Shown here: positions 7,686 through 15,080 of the stretch, piece by piece
Position numbering within the stretch: the stretch's first letter is position 1
How the letters are laid out: each line of letters starts with the position of its first letter
Source of the DNA: Candidatus Cloacimonadota bacterium
GTDB taxonomy: Bacteria; Cloacimonadota; Cloacimonadia; Cloacimonadales; Cloacimonadaceae
Assembly: GCA_023392795.1 (NCBI GenBank)
Contig: JAEWNJ010000059.1
Coordinates: forward strand, 1 to 24,612
Direction of reading: 5' to 3'
DNA length: 24,612 nt
Program-made: the position numbers and the translations under genes
Notes under the pieces: model-generated
What the model was told of the DNA's origin: nothing
What the model saw: the letters and a program-made list of their open reading frames with translations, nothing else
The model's database searches: none

Positions 7686-8533
7686 ATCGCGATGTATATG
7701 CCAAAATCGGGATCAGCGCGCTATACGCGGCGGTAGTATGCAGTGTCGGATTCCTGATACTCTTTATTACGAGCATCTTTTTGAAAGGTGCTGGAGTGCT
7801 ATCCTTCGAGTTCATCTTCAGCGGGCCTCGATCCGCTATGACCGAAGGCGGCATCTGGCCGGCCCTGGTTGGGACCTTCTGGCTTAGCCTGCTGGCAGTG
7901 ATGGTTTCTGTGCCAATCGGCATATTGTGCGCGGTGTGGCTCTTTGCGTATGCCAAATCCTCCCGTTTGGTAAGCATCATCAAGATCTGCGTAAACACTC
8001 TGGCGGGCGTCCCCAGCATCATTTATGGCTTGTTTGGCATGGCGATTTTCGTGAACATGCTGGGTCTGGATGTATCCCTGATCAGTGGTGCTCTTACTCT
8101 GGCCGTACTTTCGCTACCAATCGTGATAAACGCCTCTTATGAAGCGCTTTCCTCAGTTTCGCAGGACTACATGGAAGCTTCTTTTGCCCTGGGTGCCAGC
8201 AAGCGTCAAAGCATCCTGCGAGTGCTTATCCCCACGGCTCTGCCTGGCATCCTTACCTCAGTAATTCTGGTTACCGGCAGGGTAGCCGGAGAAACCGCGC
8301 CCATCATGTTTACTGCCGCCACTTTTTTCAATCGCCAACTGCCTAAAAGCCTATCGGACGAAGTGATGGCTTTGCCCTATCATATTTTTGCCTTGATGAC
8401 CGAGGGTACTCACGCTGCCAAACAAGGTCCCATAGCCTATGGATCAGCACTAATCCTATTGCTGCTGGTTCTTTCGATCAGTTCTGTTTCACTGATCATC
8501 AGATATCGATTAAGGAAGAAAAGACAATGGTAA
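7682..8533 (+). CDS. pstA: Phosphate ABC transporter permease PstA
   Basis: A 283-aa membrane protein with about six hydrophobic segments. Its coupling loop reads MEASFALGASKRQSILRV, with LIPTALPG following. The segment GGIWPALVGTFWLS and the late GETAPIMFTAATFF are characteristic of PstA. It is the second half of the membrane channel with PstC. The start overlaps the pstC stop in ATGA, and the end overlaps pstB by 7 nt, so translation is probably coupled through all three genes. Confidence 0.92.
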   Translation: MNRDVYAKIGISALYAAVVCSVGFLILFITSIFLKGAGVLSFEFIFSGPRSAMTEGGIWPALVGTFWLSLLAVMVSVPIGILCAVWLFAYAKSSRLVSIIKICVNTLAGVPSIIYGLFGMAIFVNMLGLDVSLISGALTLAVLSLPIVINASYEALSSVSQDYMEASFALGASKRQSILRVLIPTALPGILTSVILVTGRVAGETAPIMFTAATFFNRQLPKSLSDEVMALPYHIFALMTEGTHAAKQGPIAYGSALILLLLVLSISSVSLIIRYRLRKKRQW

Positions 8534-9279
8534 AGATCAAGACTAGCTCTCTAAACCTGCACTTCGGCAAAAACCACGTGCTAAAAGACATCAATCTGGA
8601 AATCGAAGAAAAGAAAGTGACCGCAATCATCGGCCCCTCCGGCTGCGGAAAATCGACATTGCTGCGTACTTTTAACCGCATGAACGATTTCAAGGACGAT
8701 CTGAAGATATCAGGTTCCATCATGGTGGGGGATCAGGATATCTATCTGGACAAGCCAGATCTATCACGCCTGAGAGCCAAAGTGGGAATGGTGTTTCAAA
8801 AGCCCAATCCCTTTCCCAAGTCCATCTACAGAAATGTTTCTTTCGGCTTGGATATCCAGGGCAGATACTCCAGAAGCCAGATCCAGGGCATTGTGGAAGA
8901 AAGCCTGAAAGCAGCATGGCTTTGGGACGAAGTGAAGGACCGTCTGCATAGCCCCGCCATGGCATTATCGGGAGGGCAGCAGCAGCGCCTGTGTATCGCC
9001 CGTGCCCTCGCCAATTCACCGGAAGTACTGCTTTTGGACGAGCCCACCAGCGCGCTTGATCCCCAATCCACTGCCAGGATCGAAGAACTCTGCCTGGCCT
9101 TGAAGGATCAGGTGAGCATCCTGATCGTTACGCATAACATCGCTCAGGCAGGCAGAATATCGGATTACACCGCCTTTATGTATCTGGGCGAACTGGTGGA
9201 ATTTGGCAAAACCGCCCAAATCTTCACCGTCCCCAAAGATAAACGTACCGAAGCATATCTCACCGGGGTCTTTGGATAA
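8527..9279 (+). CDS. pstB: Phosphate ABC transporter ATP-binding protein PstB
   Basis: A 250-aa ABC ATPase of normal family length. It carries Walker A GPSGCGKST (36-44), Q-loop Q91, signature LSGGQQQR (147-154), Walker B ending in DE (167-172) and the switch histidine H203 (VTHN). FNRMND after Walker A and QKPNPFPKSIYRNV are PstB-specific. It powers PstCA and, in the known system, takes part in signalling to the sensor kinase through PhoU. The ATG lies inside the end of pstA. Confidence 0.95.
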   Translation: MVKIKTSSLNLHFGKNHVLKDINLEIEEKKVTAIIGPSGCGKSTLLRTFNRMNDFKDDLKISGSIMVGDQDIYLDKPDLSRLRAKVGMVFQKPNPFPKSIYRNVSFGLDIQGRYSRSQIQGIVEESLKAAWLWDEVKDRLHSPAMALSGGQQQRLCIARALANSPEVLLLDEPTSALDPQSTARIEELCLALKDQVSILIVTHNIAQAGRISDYTAFMYLGELVEFGKTAQIFTVPKDKRTEAYLTGVFG

Positions 9280-9330
9280 CGGGTATTGATTTGGACGAGA
9301 TCCGGCTTATACTTAATGATAGGAGATACA

Positions 9331-9966
9331 ATGCAAAGTGAAAGAATAGAAGAGCTGAAGACCAGACTACTCGAAGAAGCAGAAATGGTCCAAAACATGC
9401 TGAATATAGCGCTGGTAACCCAGGATCCCGAAAGCGGCTTTCGCAGGGTAAGCGCACTGGAAGACAGGGTAAATGCGCTGGAAAAAGAGATCGACGAGCT
9501 AGCCATCCGCCTGATCGCACTTTATCAACCCGAAGCGGGTGACCTGCGGCGCATCCTGATGATGTACCGGATAAACATAGATCTTGAGCGCTTGGGGGAT
9601 CAGGCTTTTAACATCGCCCAAAGCGCCCGCAAGATTCCGAGCTACCAGATGCAGGAACAGCAGATCAACAGCATGCAGGAAGCAACGGTGCAGATGCTGC
9701 AGACAGCGCTCAAAGCTTTTATGGATGAAGACGCATTGGCTGCTGAAAGCGTGTGTCTAAACGACCGGATCGTGGATGATCTGAACCGGGAGATATATCA
9801 TCTGGTGAGAGCCAGCATCATGCAGGACCCCGCAAACACCGGATCCTATCTGCATCTGCTACGCATAGCCAAAAACCTGGAGCGCTGTGCCGATCTGGCC
9901 ACCAACATCGCTGAAAACACCATCTACCTGGTGAGGGGTGAAGACGTAAGGCATGCGGGGATCTGA
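9331..9966 (+). CDS. phoU: Phosphate transport system regulator PhoU
   Basis: A 211-aa all-helical protein with the two-repeat PhoU pattern. Each repeat has an acidic metal-binding E/D-x-x-x-D-type helix: VNALEKEIDELAIRLIAL, then INIDLERLGDQAFNIA, and in the second half VDDLNREIYHL and KNLERCADLATNIAENTIYL. The start is set at 9331 because AGGAG lies 5 nt upstream; an in-frame upstream ATG at 9286 has no ribosome site and adds a non-PhoU tail. PhoU links Pst transport to the histidine kinase and represses the Pho response when phosphate is ample. It lies 51 nt after pstB and 1 nt before the response regulator. Confidence 0.93.
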   Translation: MQSERIEELKTRLLEEAEMVQNMLNIALVTQDPESGFRRVSALEDRVNALEKEIDELAIRLIALYQPEAGDLRRILMMYRINIDLERLGDQAFNIAQSARKIPSYQMQEQQINSMQEATVQMLQTALKAFMDEDALAAESVCLNDRIVDDLNREIYHLVRASIMQDPANTGSYLHLLRIAKNLERCADLATNIAENTIYLVRGEDVRHAGI

Positions 9967-9967
9967 G

Positions 9968-10663
9968 ATGCAGAAAGAAATGATCTATGTGCTGGATGAT
10001 GAAACCGACATCCTGGAATTGGTGGAGATCAGTTTGTCCAAAGCGGGTTTTGCCACTGCTTGTTTCGAAACGTGGGAAAAGCTGAAATCCGCTCTAAATG
10101 AAGCTCTGCCTTCCCTTCTGGTGCTTGATCTGATGCTCCCGGACGCCGATGGAATGCAGATATGCCGCGATCTGAGAGCTCAGGCTCGCTATCAAAACAT
10201 GCCCATCGTGATGCTTACTGCCAGGGTGGGCATCGAAGACCGCATCAGCGGCCTGGAAGACGGAGCTGATGATTATATCACCAAGCCCTTTGCCGCCAAA
10301 GAACTGGTAGCGAGGATCAAGGCAGTGTTGAGACGGCTGTCATGGCAAAAAGAAAGCCGGGTGTACGAAATCGCTGAAGGTCTGGTGCTGGATCTGAATC
10401 GCTTTGAAGCCAGCCTGAACGGGAAAAGGATTGATCTCACCCTCACCGAGTTTAAACTCTTGCAGCTACTTACCAAGCGTCCCGGCTGGGTCTACACCCG
10501 GGCGCAAATGCTGGATTATCTATGGGGAAACGACAAAGTGGTGATCGACCGCACCATCGATGTGCATATCAAGAACCTGCGCGACAAGATCAAACCCTAT
10601 GATGCTTACATCCTGCCTGTGCGCGGCATCGGCTACAAATACTCCCGCGAGGAGGAGGATTGA
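9968..10663 (+). CDS. phoB: PhoB/OmpR-family response regulator
   Basis: A 231-aa two-domain regulator. The receiver domain (1-120) has the acidic pair D10/D11, phospho-acceptor D54 (VLDLMLPD), T84 (MLTAR) and K106 (TKPF). The C-terminal winged helix (about 135-231) shows LTLTEFKLLQLL, RAQMLDYLWG and DVHIKNLRDKI, ending in RGIGYKY, the usual OmpR/PhoB DNA-binding fold. An ATG 15 nt further upstream (9953) is possible; 9968 is chosen because the GGGGA ahead of it is better spaced and the receiver domain starts there. Its place between phoU and a PhoR-like kinase makes phosphate control the likely job. Likely targets include the repeat array upstream of the porin gene (inference). Confidence 0.9.
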   Translation: MQKEMIYVLDDETDILELVEISLSKAGFATACFETWEKLKSALNEALPSLLVLDLMLPDADGMQICRDLRAQARYQNMPIVMLTARVGIEDRISGLEDGADDYITKPFAAKELVARIKAVLRRLSWQKESRVYEIAEGLVLDLNRFEASLNGKRIDLTLTEFKLLQLLTKRPGWVYTRAQMLDYLWGNDKVVIDRTIDVHIKNLRDKIKPYDAYILPVRGIGYKYSREEED

Positions 10664-11961
10664 AGCAGAAAAGCATCCTGCCCCTCCTGCTCGCTCTGTT
10701 TCTGGCAGTGGCGCTTTTCGGCTTTGTGCTGGCAAGATCCGGCTATGCCATTTACATCAGTCTGCCGCTTCTGCTTTTTGGCGGGGTGGCCTGCGCGCTG
10801 TATCTGTACCGCTATCTTACCCGTCCCATCAAATCCCTGATGCATGTGGCGGATCAAATTGCCGCCGAGGATCTCAGCTCGCGAATGCCCAAGGATCAGA
10901 CCTGGGAGATCGCCGGGCTTGCGGAGTTCTCAAACTACATGCTGGACCGCATGGCAGCAGCGGTGGAACGTTTCCGCGAAAGCAGAGACGGGCTTAAACT
11001 GATCCTCAGCTCCATTGAGGATGCGCTTTGGGTGCAAGATTTGGCAGGCCGCATCGAACTCTGCAATCCCGTCTTTGAAGAGCTCTTCCCCCTGGCAAAG
11101 GGCGACAAGAACTACTACTGCTGGGAAGTGATCCGCGATTCGGACTTACTGAGCGTGATCAAAGCGGTCAGCGATGAGGAAAAGCCCAGAATCAGCGAGA
11201 TTACCCTGGGTGAACACGTCTATCTGCTGTCGGCTTCGCTAAACCGCGATGCCGGCAAGCTGATCTTCATCCTGCAGAATATCGATCAGATCAAGGCTAC
11301 CGAGCAGATGAAAAAGGATTTCGCGCTCAATGTGGCGCACGAACTACGCACTCCGCTCACTGCCATTAAAGGCTTTGTAGATGTACTGCAGGATGATATC
11401 CCGAGCAGTCGCTATCTGGAGATCATCAAACGGCATACTGAGCGTTTGATCGCCCTGGTGTCCGATCTGGAGCAACTGGCCCGTCTTGAGCGTTCTCCCC
11501 AGCTAGAGCTGCAGGATATCTCGCTTTCCACATTCCTGGGCAATATCGCCGGCATCTTTGAAGCTGCGCTGAAAGAGAGGAACCTGTATCTGAAGATCCA
11601 GATCGAGCCACAAGACCTGAGGGCAAGACTGGATCCCTACCGCATGGAACAAGTGATGGTAAACCTGATCGACAATGCCATCCGTTATACCGCCTTTGGT
11701 GGAATCACAGTGACAGCCCGCCGGGAAGACCAGGAACTGATCATAGTCGTGAAAGACAGCGGCAAAGGCATTCCCAAAGAGCAATTGGCCAGAGTTTTTG
11801 AACGTTTTTACACTGTGGATCATTCCCGCTCACGTAGCACCGGGGGCACCGGCTTGGGGCTCTCGATCGTGAAACACATCGTCCTCTCGCATCAGGGTAA
11901 GATAGAGCTGGACAGCGATTTAGGCAAGGGCTCCAGCTTTCGCATCTGCATTCCTCAATGA
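10660..11961 (+). CDS. phoR: PhoR-like sensor histidine kinase
   Basis: A 433-aa membrane kinase. There are two membrane segments (about 6-25 and 30-50) with almost no periplasmic loop, as in PhoR kinases that sense through Pst/PhoU. A HAMP-like region (51-105) and a PAS-like domain (108-210; WVQDLAGRIELCNPVFEELF) follow. The HisKA box has phospho-acceptor H227 (HELRTPLTAIKG), and the ATPase domain has N339 (NLIDNAIRYT), DSGKG (366-370) and GGTGLGLS (395-402). All catalytic motifs are intact. The start is a TTG overlapping the phoB-like stop (TTGA); GGAGGAGG sits just ahead, slightly close, and the hydrophobic N-terminus begins at once, so the TTG is plausible. The gene end overlaps the sigma factor gene (ATGA). 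Confidence 0.9.
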   Translation: MKQKSILPLLLALFLAVALFGFVLARSGYAIYISLPLLLFGGVACALYLYRYLTRPIKSLMHVADQIAAEDLSSRMPKDQTWEIAGLAEFSNYMLDRMAAAVERFRESRDGLKLILSSIEDALWVQDLAGRIELCNPVFEELFPLAKGDKNYYCWEVIRDSDLLSVIKAVSDEEKPRISEITLGEHVYLLSASLNRDAGKLIFILQNIDQIKATEQMKKDFALNVAHELRTPLTAIKGFVDVLQDDIPSSRYLEIIKRHTERLIALVSDLEQLARLERSPQLELQDISLSTFLGNIAGIFEAALKERNLYLKIQIEPQDLRARLDPYRMEQVMVNLIDNAIRYTAFGGITVTARREDQELIIVVKDSGKGIPKEQLARVFERFYTVDHSRSRSTGGTGLGLSIVKHIVLSHQGKIELDSDLGKGSSFRICIPQ

Positions 11962-12419
11962 ATGAAGACCAGATCATAGCCGATTATCTGCCTTTGGTCA
12001 AAAGCATCGCGGCGAAATACCACGGATTGCCCTTTGAAGACCTGGTGCAAGAAGGCTGCATCGGACTGATTGACGCGGCGCGTTCCTTTGATCCCTCCCG
12101 CGGCACCCAGTTTTCCACTTTTGCCTGGTACCACATCCGCAAACGTATCCTGAGTGCCCTCCAGACCAATGAAATCCTGGAGCTACACCCGGATGAGGAG
12201 AAGATCCCCGATCCGTCTGAAGGGCAGATAGATGATACCCCCAAGCGGTTGAATCTGCCCGAAGACATGCCTGAAACCGAAGAATTGATCCTGCGCTATA
12301 GCTTTGAAGATAAACTCAGCTTGAAACAAATCGCCCGGATAATGGGGATGCGGGTGGAACGTGTACGCTACATCAAAGCCAAAGCTCTGCGGAGGATGAA
12401 GATAATCCTGACACATTGA
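11958..12419 (+). CDS. Small sigma-70 family factor with regions 2 and 4 only
   Basis: A 153-aa protein. Residues about 8-68 are a sigma region 2: LVKSIAAKY, FEDLVQEGCIGLIDAARSFD and GTQFSTFAWYHIRKRI. This is closer to RpoD/group 3 sigmas than to typical ECF sigmas. After a short acidic linker (75-100), residues about 100-150 are region 4 with a helix-turn-helix: LSLKQIARIMGMRVERVRYI. Region 3 is absent, so the layout is ECF-like although the region 2 sequence is not. It should direct RNA polymerase to a special promoter set. The ATG overlaps the kinase stop (ATGA), so its translation is coupled to the phosphate sensor. No anti-sigma gene is adjacent, which suggests control by expression level. 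Sigma identity is well supported; its regulon is unknown. Confidence 0.85.
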   Translation: MNEDQIIADYLPLVKSIAAKYHGLPFEDLVQEGCIGLIDAARSFDPSRGTQFSTFAWYHIRKRILSALQTNEILELHPDEEKIPDPSEGQIDDTPKRLNLPEDMPETEELILRYSFEDKLSLKQIARIMGMRVERVRYIKAKALRRMKIILTH

Positions 12420-12686
12420 TGCTCATGGAGAAAAGAAGGCTCTCTTCCAACTCGAGTGGGTAGGCATGATTTAAACAACTGAAGCCCAAACAAGACTGAT
12501 GATTTTCAGATTGTACATAACCGCCGTCTACAGGATTTGATCTATAGGCTGATCGAGATGGAACCCATCTACAGAATCGCTCCGCCAAACTTTAGCCACT
12601 TGGTTTGAAGGTGATCCTTTTAAACAATCCTCAACCGGTTCCATGATCTTCCTATCTTGAGCTTCATACGCATCTTATGAGCCTCC

Positions 12687-12732
12687 CATACACCGGTCAT
12701 ACGATTGTACGACCGGTGTATGACCGGTGTAT
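12687..12732. repeat. 36-bp interrupted palindrome plus tandem half-site
   Basis: CATACACCGGTC (12687-12698) is the exact reverse complement of GACCGGTGTATG (12711-12722). The pairing continues inward past one mismatch to a GATT loop, giving a 16-bp stem. The right half is then repeated head-to-tail (GACCGGTGTAT, 12722-12732). A further outer pair, ATACGC (12666-12671) and GCGTAT (12738-12743), brackets it. There is no T-run after the stem on either strand, so it is not a standard terminator. It may be a protein-binding operator or a repeat-element end. Confidence 0.7.
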
Positions 12733-12839
12733 GAGTGGCGTATCAACTACAAGATAGCAAGAGGTTTGAAGTTCAATCCCAGAGCAAGGGGGGGGGCTGT
12801 GCTCCTGCGTGGCAGAACTGGCTTAAACTGCTTATTTGA

Positions 12840-12856
12840 AAAGGCCTGCGGCCTTT
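12840..12856. repeat. Short GC-rich hairpin
   Basis: AAAGGCC (12840-12846) and GGCCTTT (12850-12856) form a perfect 7-bp stem around TGC. The A and T flanks give a partial terminator look on both strands, but the T-run is only three bases. It could be a weak bidirectional terminator for the operon ending at 12419, although it lies over 400 nt downstream. Confidence 0.5.
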
Positions 12857-12989
12857 GTGGCAAGCAGAGCTTCCCACCCCAATTTCACTGGCGCTTCGGA
12901 AAGCATCGTTACGTAACATTCAAGTGCTACGATGGTGCACGATAGTTCAGGGTGGGTGGTGTAAGCAAGAGACCAGGGGTCGTGGCTTC

Positions 12990-13049
12990 GGAAAGCTACG
13001 CTACGGAAAGCTGCGTTACGGAAAGCTGCGTTACGGATAGCTGCGCTAC
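12990..13049. repeat. Four tandem 15-bp repeats, unit GGAAAGCTGCGTTAC
   Basis: The units start at 12990, 13005, 13020 and 13035. The middle two are identical; the outer two differ by one to two bases each (ACGCTAC and GGATAGC variants). A fifth, detached copy with two mismatches lies at 12898-12912. Being a multiple of three, the array reads as a five-residue repeat in several frames, but no credible gene surrounds it. It ends 71 nt before der. Confidence 0.85.
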
Positions 13050-13060
13050 GCAATCAGCCA

Positions 13061-13094
13061 TTGACAAAAACAGCCCTTTGAAAAAAGCTACAAC
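13061..13094 (+). promoter_or_regulatory. Tentative promoter of the der operon
   Basis: A perfect TTGACA -35 hexamer at 13061-13066 lies 60 nt before der. No good -10 sits at the usual 16-18 nt. The best candidate, TACAAC at 13089-13094, is 22 nt away. The first gene of a long operon needs a promoter hereabouts, but this one is only a guess. Confidence 0.25.
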
Positions 13095-13120
13095 AAATTG
13101 AAATTTAAGGCAGTAAACTA

Positions 13121-14470
13121 ATGAGAAAATACATAGTGTCTATTCTGGGCCGACCCAACGTGGGAAAGTCCACTTTGTTCAACCGTTTGTCCCGCAAGCG
13201 CACCGCGATCGTGGATTTTGAGGCCGGGATCACGCGGGATCGCAAGTATGAAGACGTTGAGTGGAACGGCAAGGTCTTCAAGATCATCGATACCGGCGGC
13301 ATCGTGTATGACTCCAGCGAGCCCATGGACAAGATGATCATGCATCAGGCCCTGCTGGCGATCGATGAGAGCGATGTGATCATCTTTATGGTGGATTCCC
13401 AGACGGGATGCACCGATCTGGACAAAGCCATCGCCAAGATTCTGTACCCCCACCGTGATAAGGTGTTTTTGGTGGCAAACAAAGCGGATAGCGAAAAGCT
13501 GGAATGGGAAGTGTATGACTTTCTGCAGCTTGGCTTTGCCGATGCCTTCCCCATCTCGGCTTCGCACGGCAGAAACACCGGCAATTTCCTGGATGAACTG
13601 GTGAAGATGATGCCTGAGACCATGGACGCAGGGATCGAAGAACCCAAACAGGCTACTCGCATCGCCGTGGTGGGCAAACCGAATGTGGGAAAATCCTCGA
13701 TCGTGAACCTGCTATTGGGTGACGAAAAGCAGATAGTGACCGATATCCCCGGCACCACTCGTGATTCCATCGACAGCCCTTTCCGCTATCACGGCAAAGA
13801 ATACGTGTTGATCGATACTGCCGGATTGCGACGCAAGACCAAAGTGACCTATGGAGTGGAATATTTCAGCGTGATGCGCACCATCGAAGCGGTGGATAGA
13901 TGCGATATCGTGGTGCTGGTGCTGGATGCCAACGAAGAGATCTCGCAGCAAGACCTGAAGATAGCTTCCTATGCCCAACGCAAAATGAAGGAAATCCTGA
14001 TCGTCTTCAATAAATGGGATCTGATCGAAAAGGATACCGGCAGCACTGGCAAGTTCATCAAAAACCTGCATTATGAGATGCCCTTCCTGCAGTTCGCCCC
14101 GGTGATCTTCATCTCAGCCAAGACGCATCAACGCATTCATAAGGTAATGGAAGCAGTTGCCAGGATCGAGGAGGAAAGCGAAAAGAGGGTTCCCACATCG
14201 GAATTGAACCGGTTTATGGAGACTGTCATAGCACGCAGACCGCCCACACATCCCACCGGAAGGCATGTGAAGATTTTTTACATAACTCAAGCAGCAGTTA
14301 AGCCTCCGGTATTCATCTTCTTTTGCAATACTCCGGCTTTGATCACGGAGAACTATCGTAAGTTCCTAAACAATCAGATCCGCGAGATGTTTAAGTTCGA
14401 AGGAGTTAGCATAAAGCTGATCTTTAAAGGACGCAGCAAGGAAGAGATTGAGGATGAACAGCGCAAGTGA
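13121..14470 (+). CDS. der: Ribosome biogenesis GTPase Der (EngA)
   Basis: A 449-aa protein with two consecutive GTPase domains, the hallmark of Der. Domain 1: G1 GRPNVGKS (10-17), G3 DTGG (57-60), G4 NKAD (120-123). Domain 2: G1 GKPNVGKS (185-192), G3 DTAG (232-235), G4 NKWD (297-300). A C-terminal KH-like domain (about 350-440) includes GRHVKIFYITQ and PPVFIFFCNTP. Der acts in maturation of the 50S ribosomal subunit. Length is normal. The ribosome site is weak (AAGG about 10 nt upstream). It is the first gene of a 15-gene overlapping run, and its end overlaps plsY. Confidence 0.97.
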   Translation: MRKYIVSILGRPNVGKSTLFNRLSRKRTAIVDFEAGITRDRKYEDVEWNGKVFKIIDTGGIVYDSSEPMDKMIMHQALLAIDESDVIIFMVDSQTGCTDLDKAIAKILYPHRDKVFLVANKADSEKLEWEVYDFLQLGFADAFPISASHGRNTGNFLDELVKMMPETMDAGIEEPKQATRIAVVGKPNVGKSSIVNLLLGDEKQIVTDIPGTTRDSIDSPFRYHGKEYVLIDTAGLRRKTKVTYGVEYFSVMRTIEAVDRCDIVVLVLDANEEISQQDLKIASYAQRKMKEILIVFNKWDLIEKDTGSTGKFIKNLHYEMPFLQFAPVIFISAKTHQRIHKVMEAVARIEEESEKRVPTSELNRFMETVIARRPPTHPTGRHVKIFYITQAAVKPPVFIFFCNTPALITENYRKFLNNQIREMFKFEGVSIKLIFKGRSKEEIEDEQRK

Positions 14471-15080
14471 TTTGATGCCCCTTTTCGCCTATTTTTTGGG
14501 CAGCATCCCGGTCGGCTGGATCGTGGCGAGGCTCTTTTTCAAGACCGATATACGCAGCAAGGGTAGTGGCAACATCGGCGCCACCAATGCCCTGAGACAA
14601 TTTGGCACCGCCGTGGGGCTGATCGTATTGCTTCTCGATATGAGTAAAGGCATCATAGCGGTGCTGCTGGCCAAAAGCATATATGGCAGCGGCGCGATGA
14701 TGGTGGTGATCTGCGGCCTTTTGGCGATCCTGGGGCACGTCTTCCCCATCTGGCTGAAGTTTAAGGGTGGAAAGGGTGTGGCAACTGCCGCGGGTGTATT
14801 TATCGCCCTCACTCCTATTTCCCTGTTAATCGCGCTTCTGGTCTTCATCGTGGTCGTGGCCATCACACGCTATGTGTCTCTGGGCTCGATCATGGCCGCA
14901 CTCAGTCTGCTGGCGGTGAATGTGATAAGCATTTTCCGGCAGCCACACAAAGATTACGCGCTGCTGATCCTGGTAGTTCTGATCGTAGCCATGATCATCT
15001 ATAAACACAAAGAAAACATCGCCCGGCTCATCCGGGGGAATGAGAATAAAATAAGCTTTACGAGGAAAGGAAAAGCCTGA
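14454..15080 (+). CDS. plsY: Glycerol-3-phosphate acyltransferase PlsY
   Basis: A 208-aa, five-segment inner-membrane protein. It carries the PlsY motifs GSIPVGWI (motif 1 area), SKGSGNIGATN (motif 2) and FKGGKGVAT (motif 3). It transfers an acyl group from acyl-phosphate to glycerol-3-phosphate, making lysophosphatidic acid, the first step of phospholipid synthesis. An in-frame TTG at 14448 is possible, but AGGAAG at 14439-14444 is properly spaced for the ATG at 14454. It overlaps the der end by 17 nt, and its TGA shares one base with the purF ATG (TGATG). No plsX is in view. Confidence 0.93.
   Translation: MNSASDLMPLFAYFLGSIPVGWIVARLFFKTDIRSKGSGNIGATNALRQFGTAVGLIVLLLDMSKGIIAVLLAKSIYGSGAMMVVICGLLAILGHVFPIWLKFKGGKGVATAAGVFIALTPISLLIALLVFIVVVAITRYVSLGSIMAALSLLAVNVISIFRQPHKDYALLILVVLIVAMIIYKHKENIARLIRGNENKISFTRKGKA

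Larger units (their letters stand above)
12420..13120. other. 700-bp non-coding island between the Pho operon and der
   Basis: No protein-like frame is present. From left to right it holds about 260 nt of plain sequence, a long palindrome with a tandem half (12687-12732), a run of nine G (12788-12796), a short GC hairpin (12840-12856), a diverged copy of a 15-mer (12898-12912) and four tandem 15-mers (12990-13049). A TTGACA lies at 13061. The density of repeats in an otherwise compact genome is unusual. It could be a terminator plus small RNA region, or the remains of a small non-autonomous element. Confidence 0.6.

Noticed and set aside
12727..12945. Small plus-strand frame across the G9 run
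   Set aside because: It starts inside the tandem palindrome, has no ribosome site and resembles no protein; the homopolymer makes the frame unreliable.
12990..13049. CRISPR array
   Set aside because: The 15-bp units are directly adjacent with no spacers, and no cas gene is present.
12832..13053. Minus-strand frame resembling a pentapeptide-repeat protein
   Set aside because: The apparent repeat comes entirely from four 15-bp DNA repeats. The rest of the frame is not repeat-like and there is no ribosome site.
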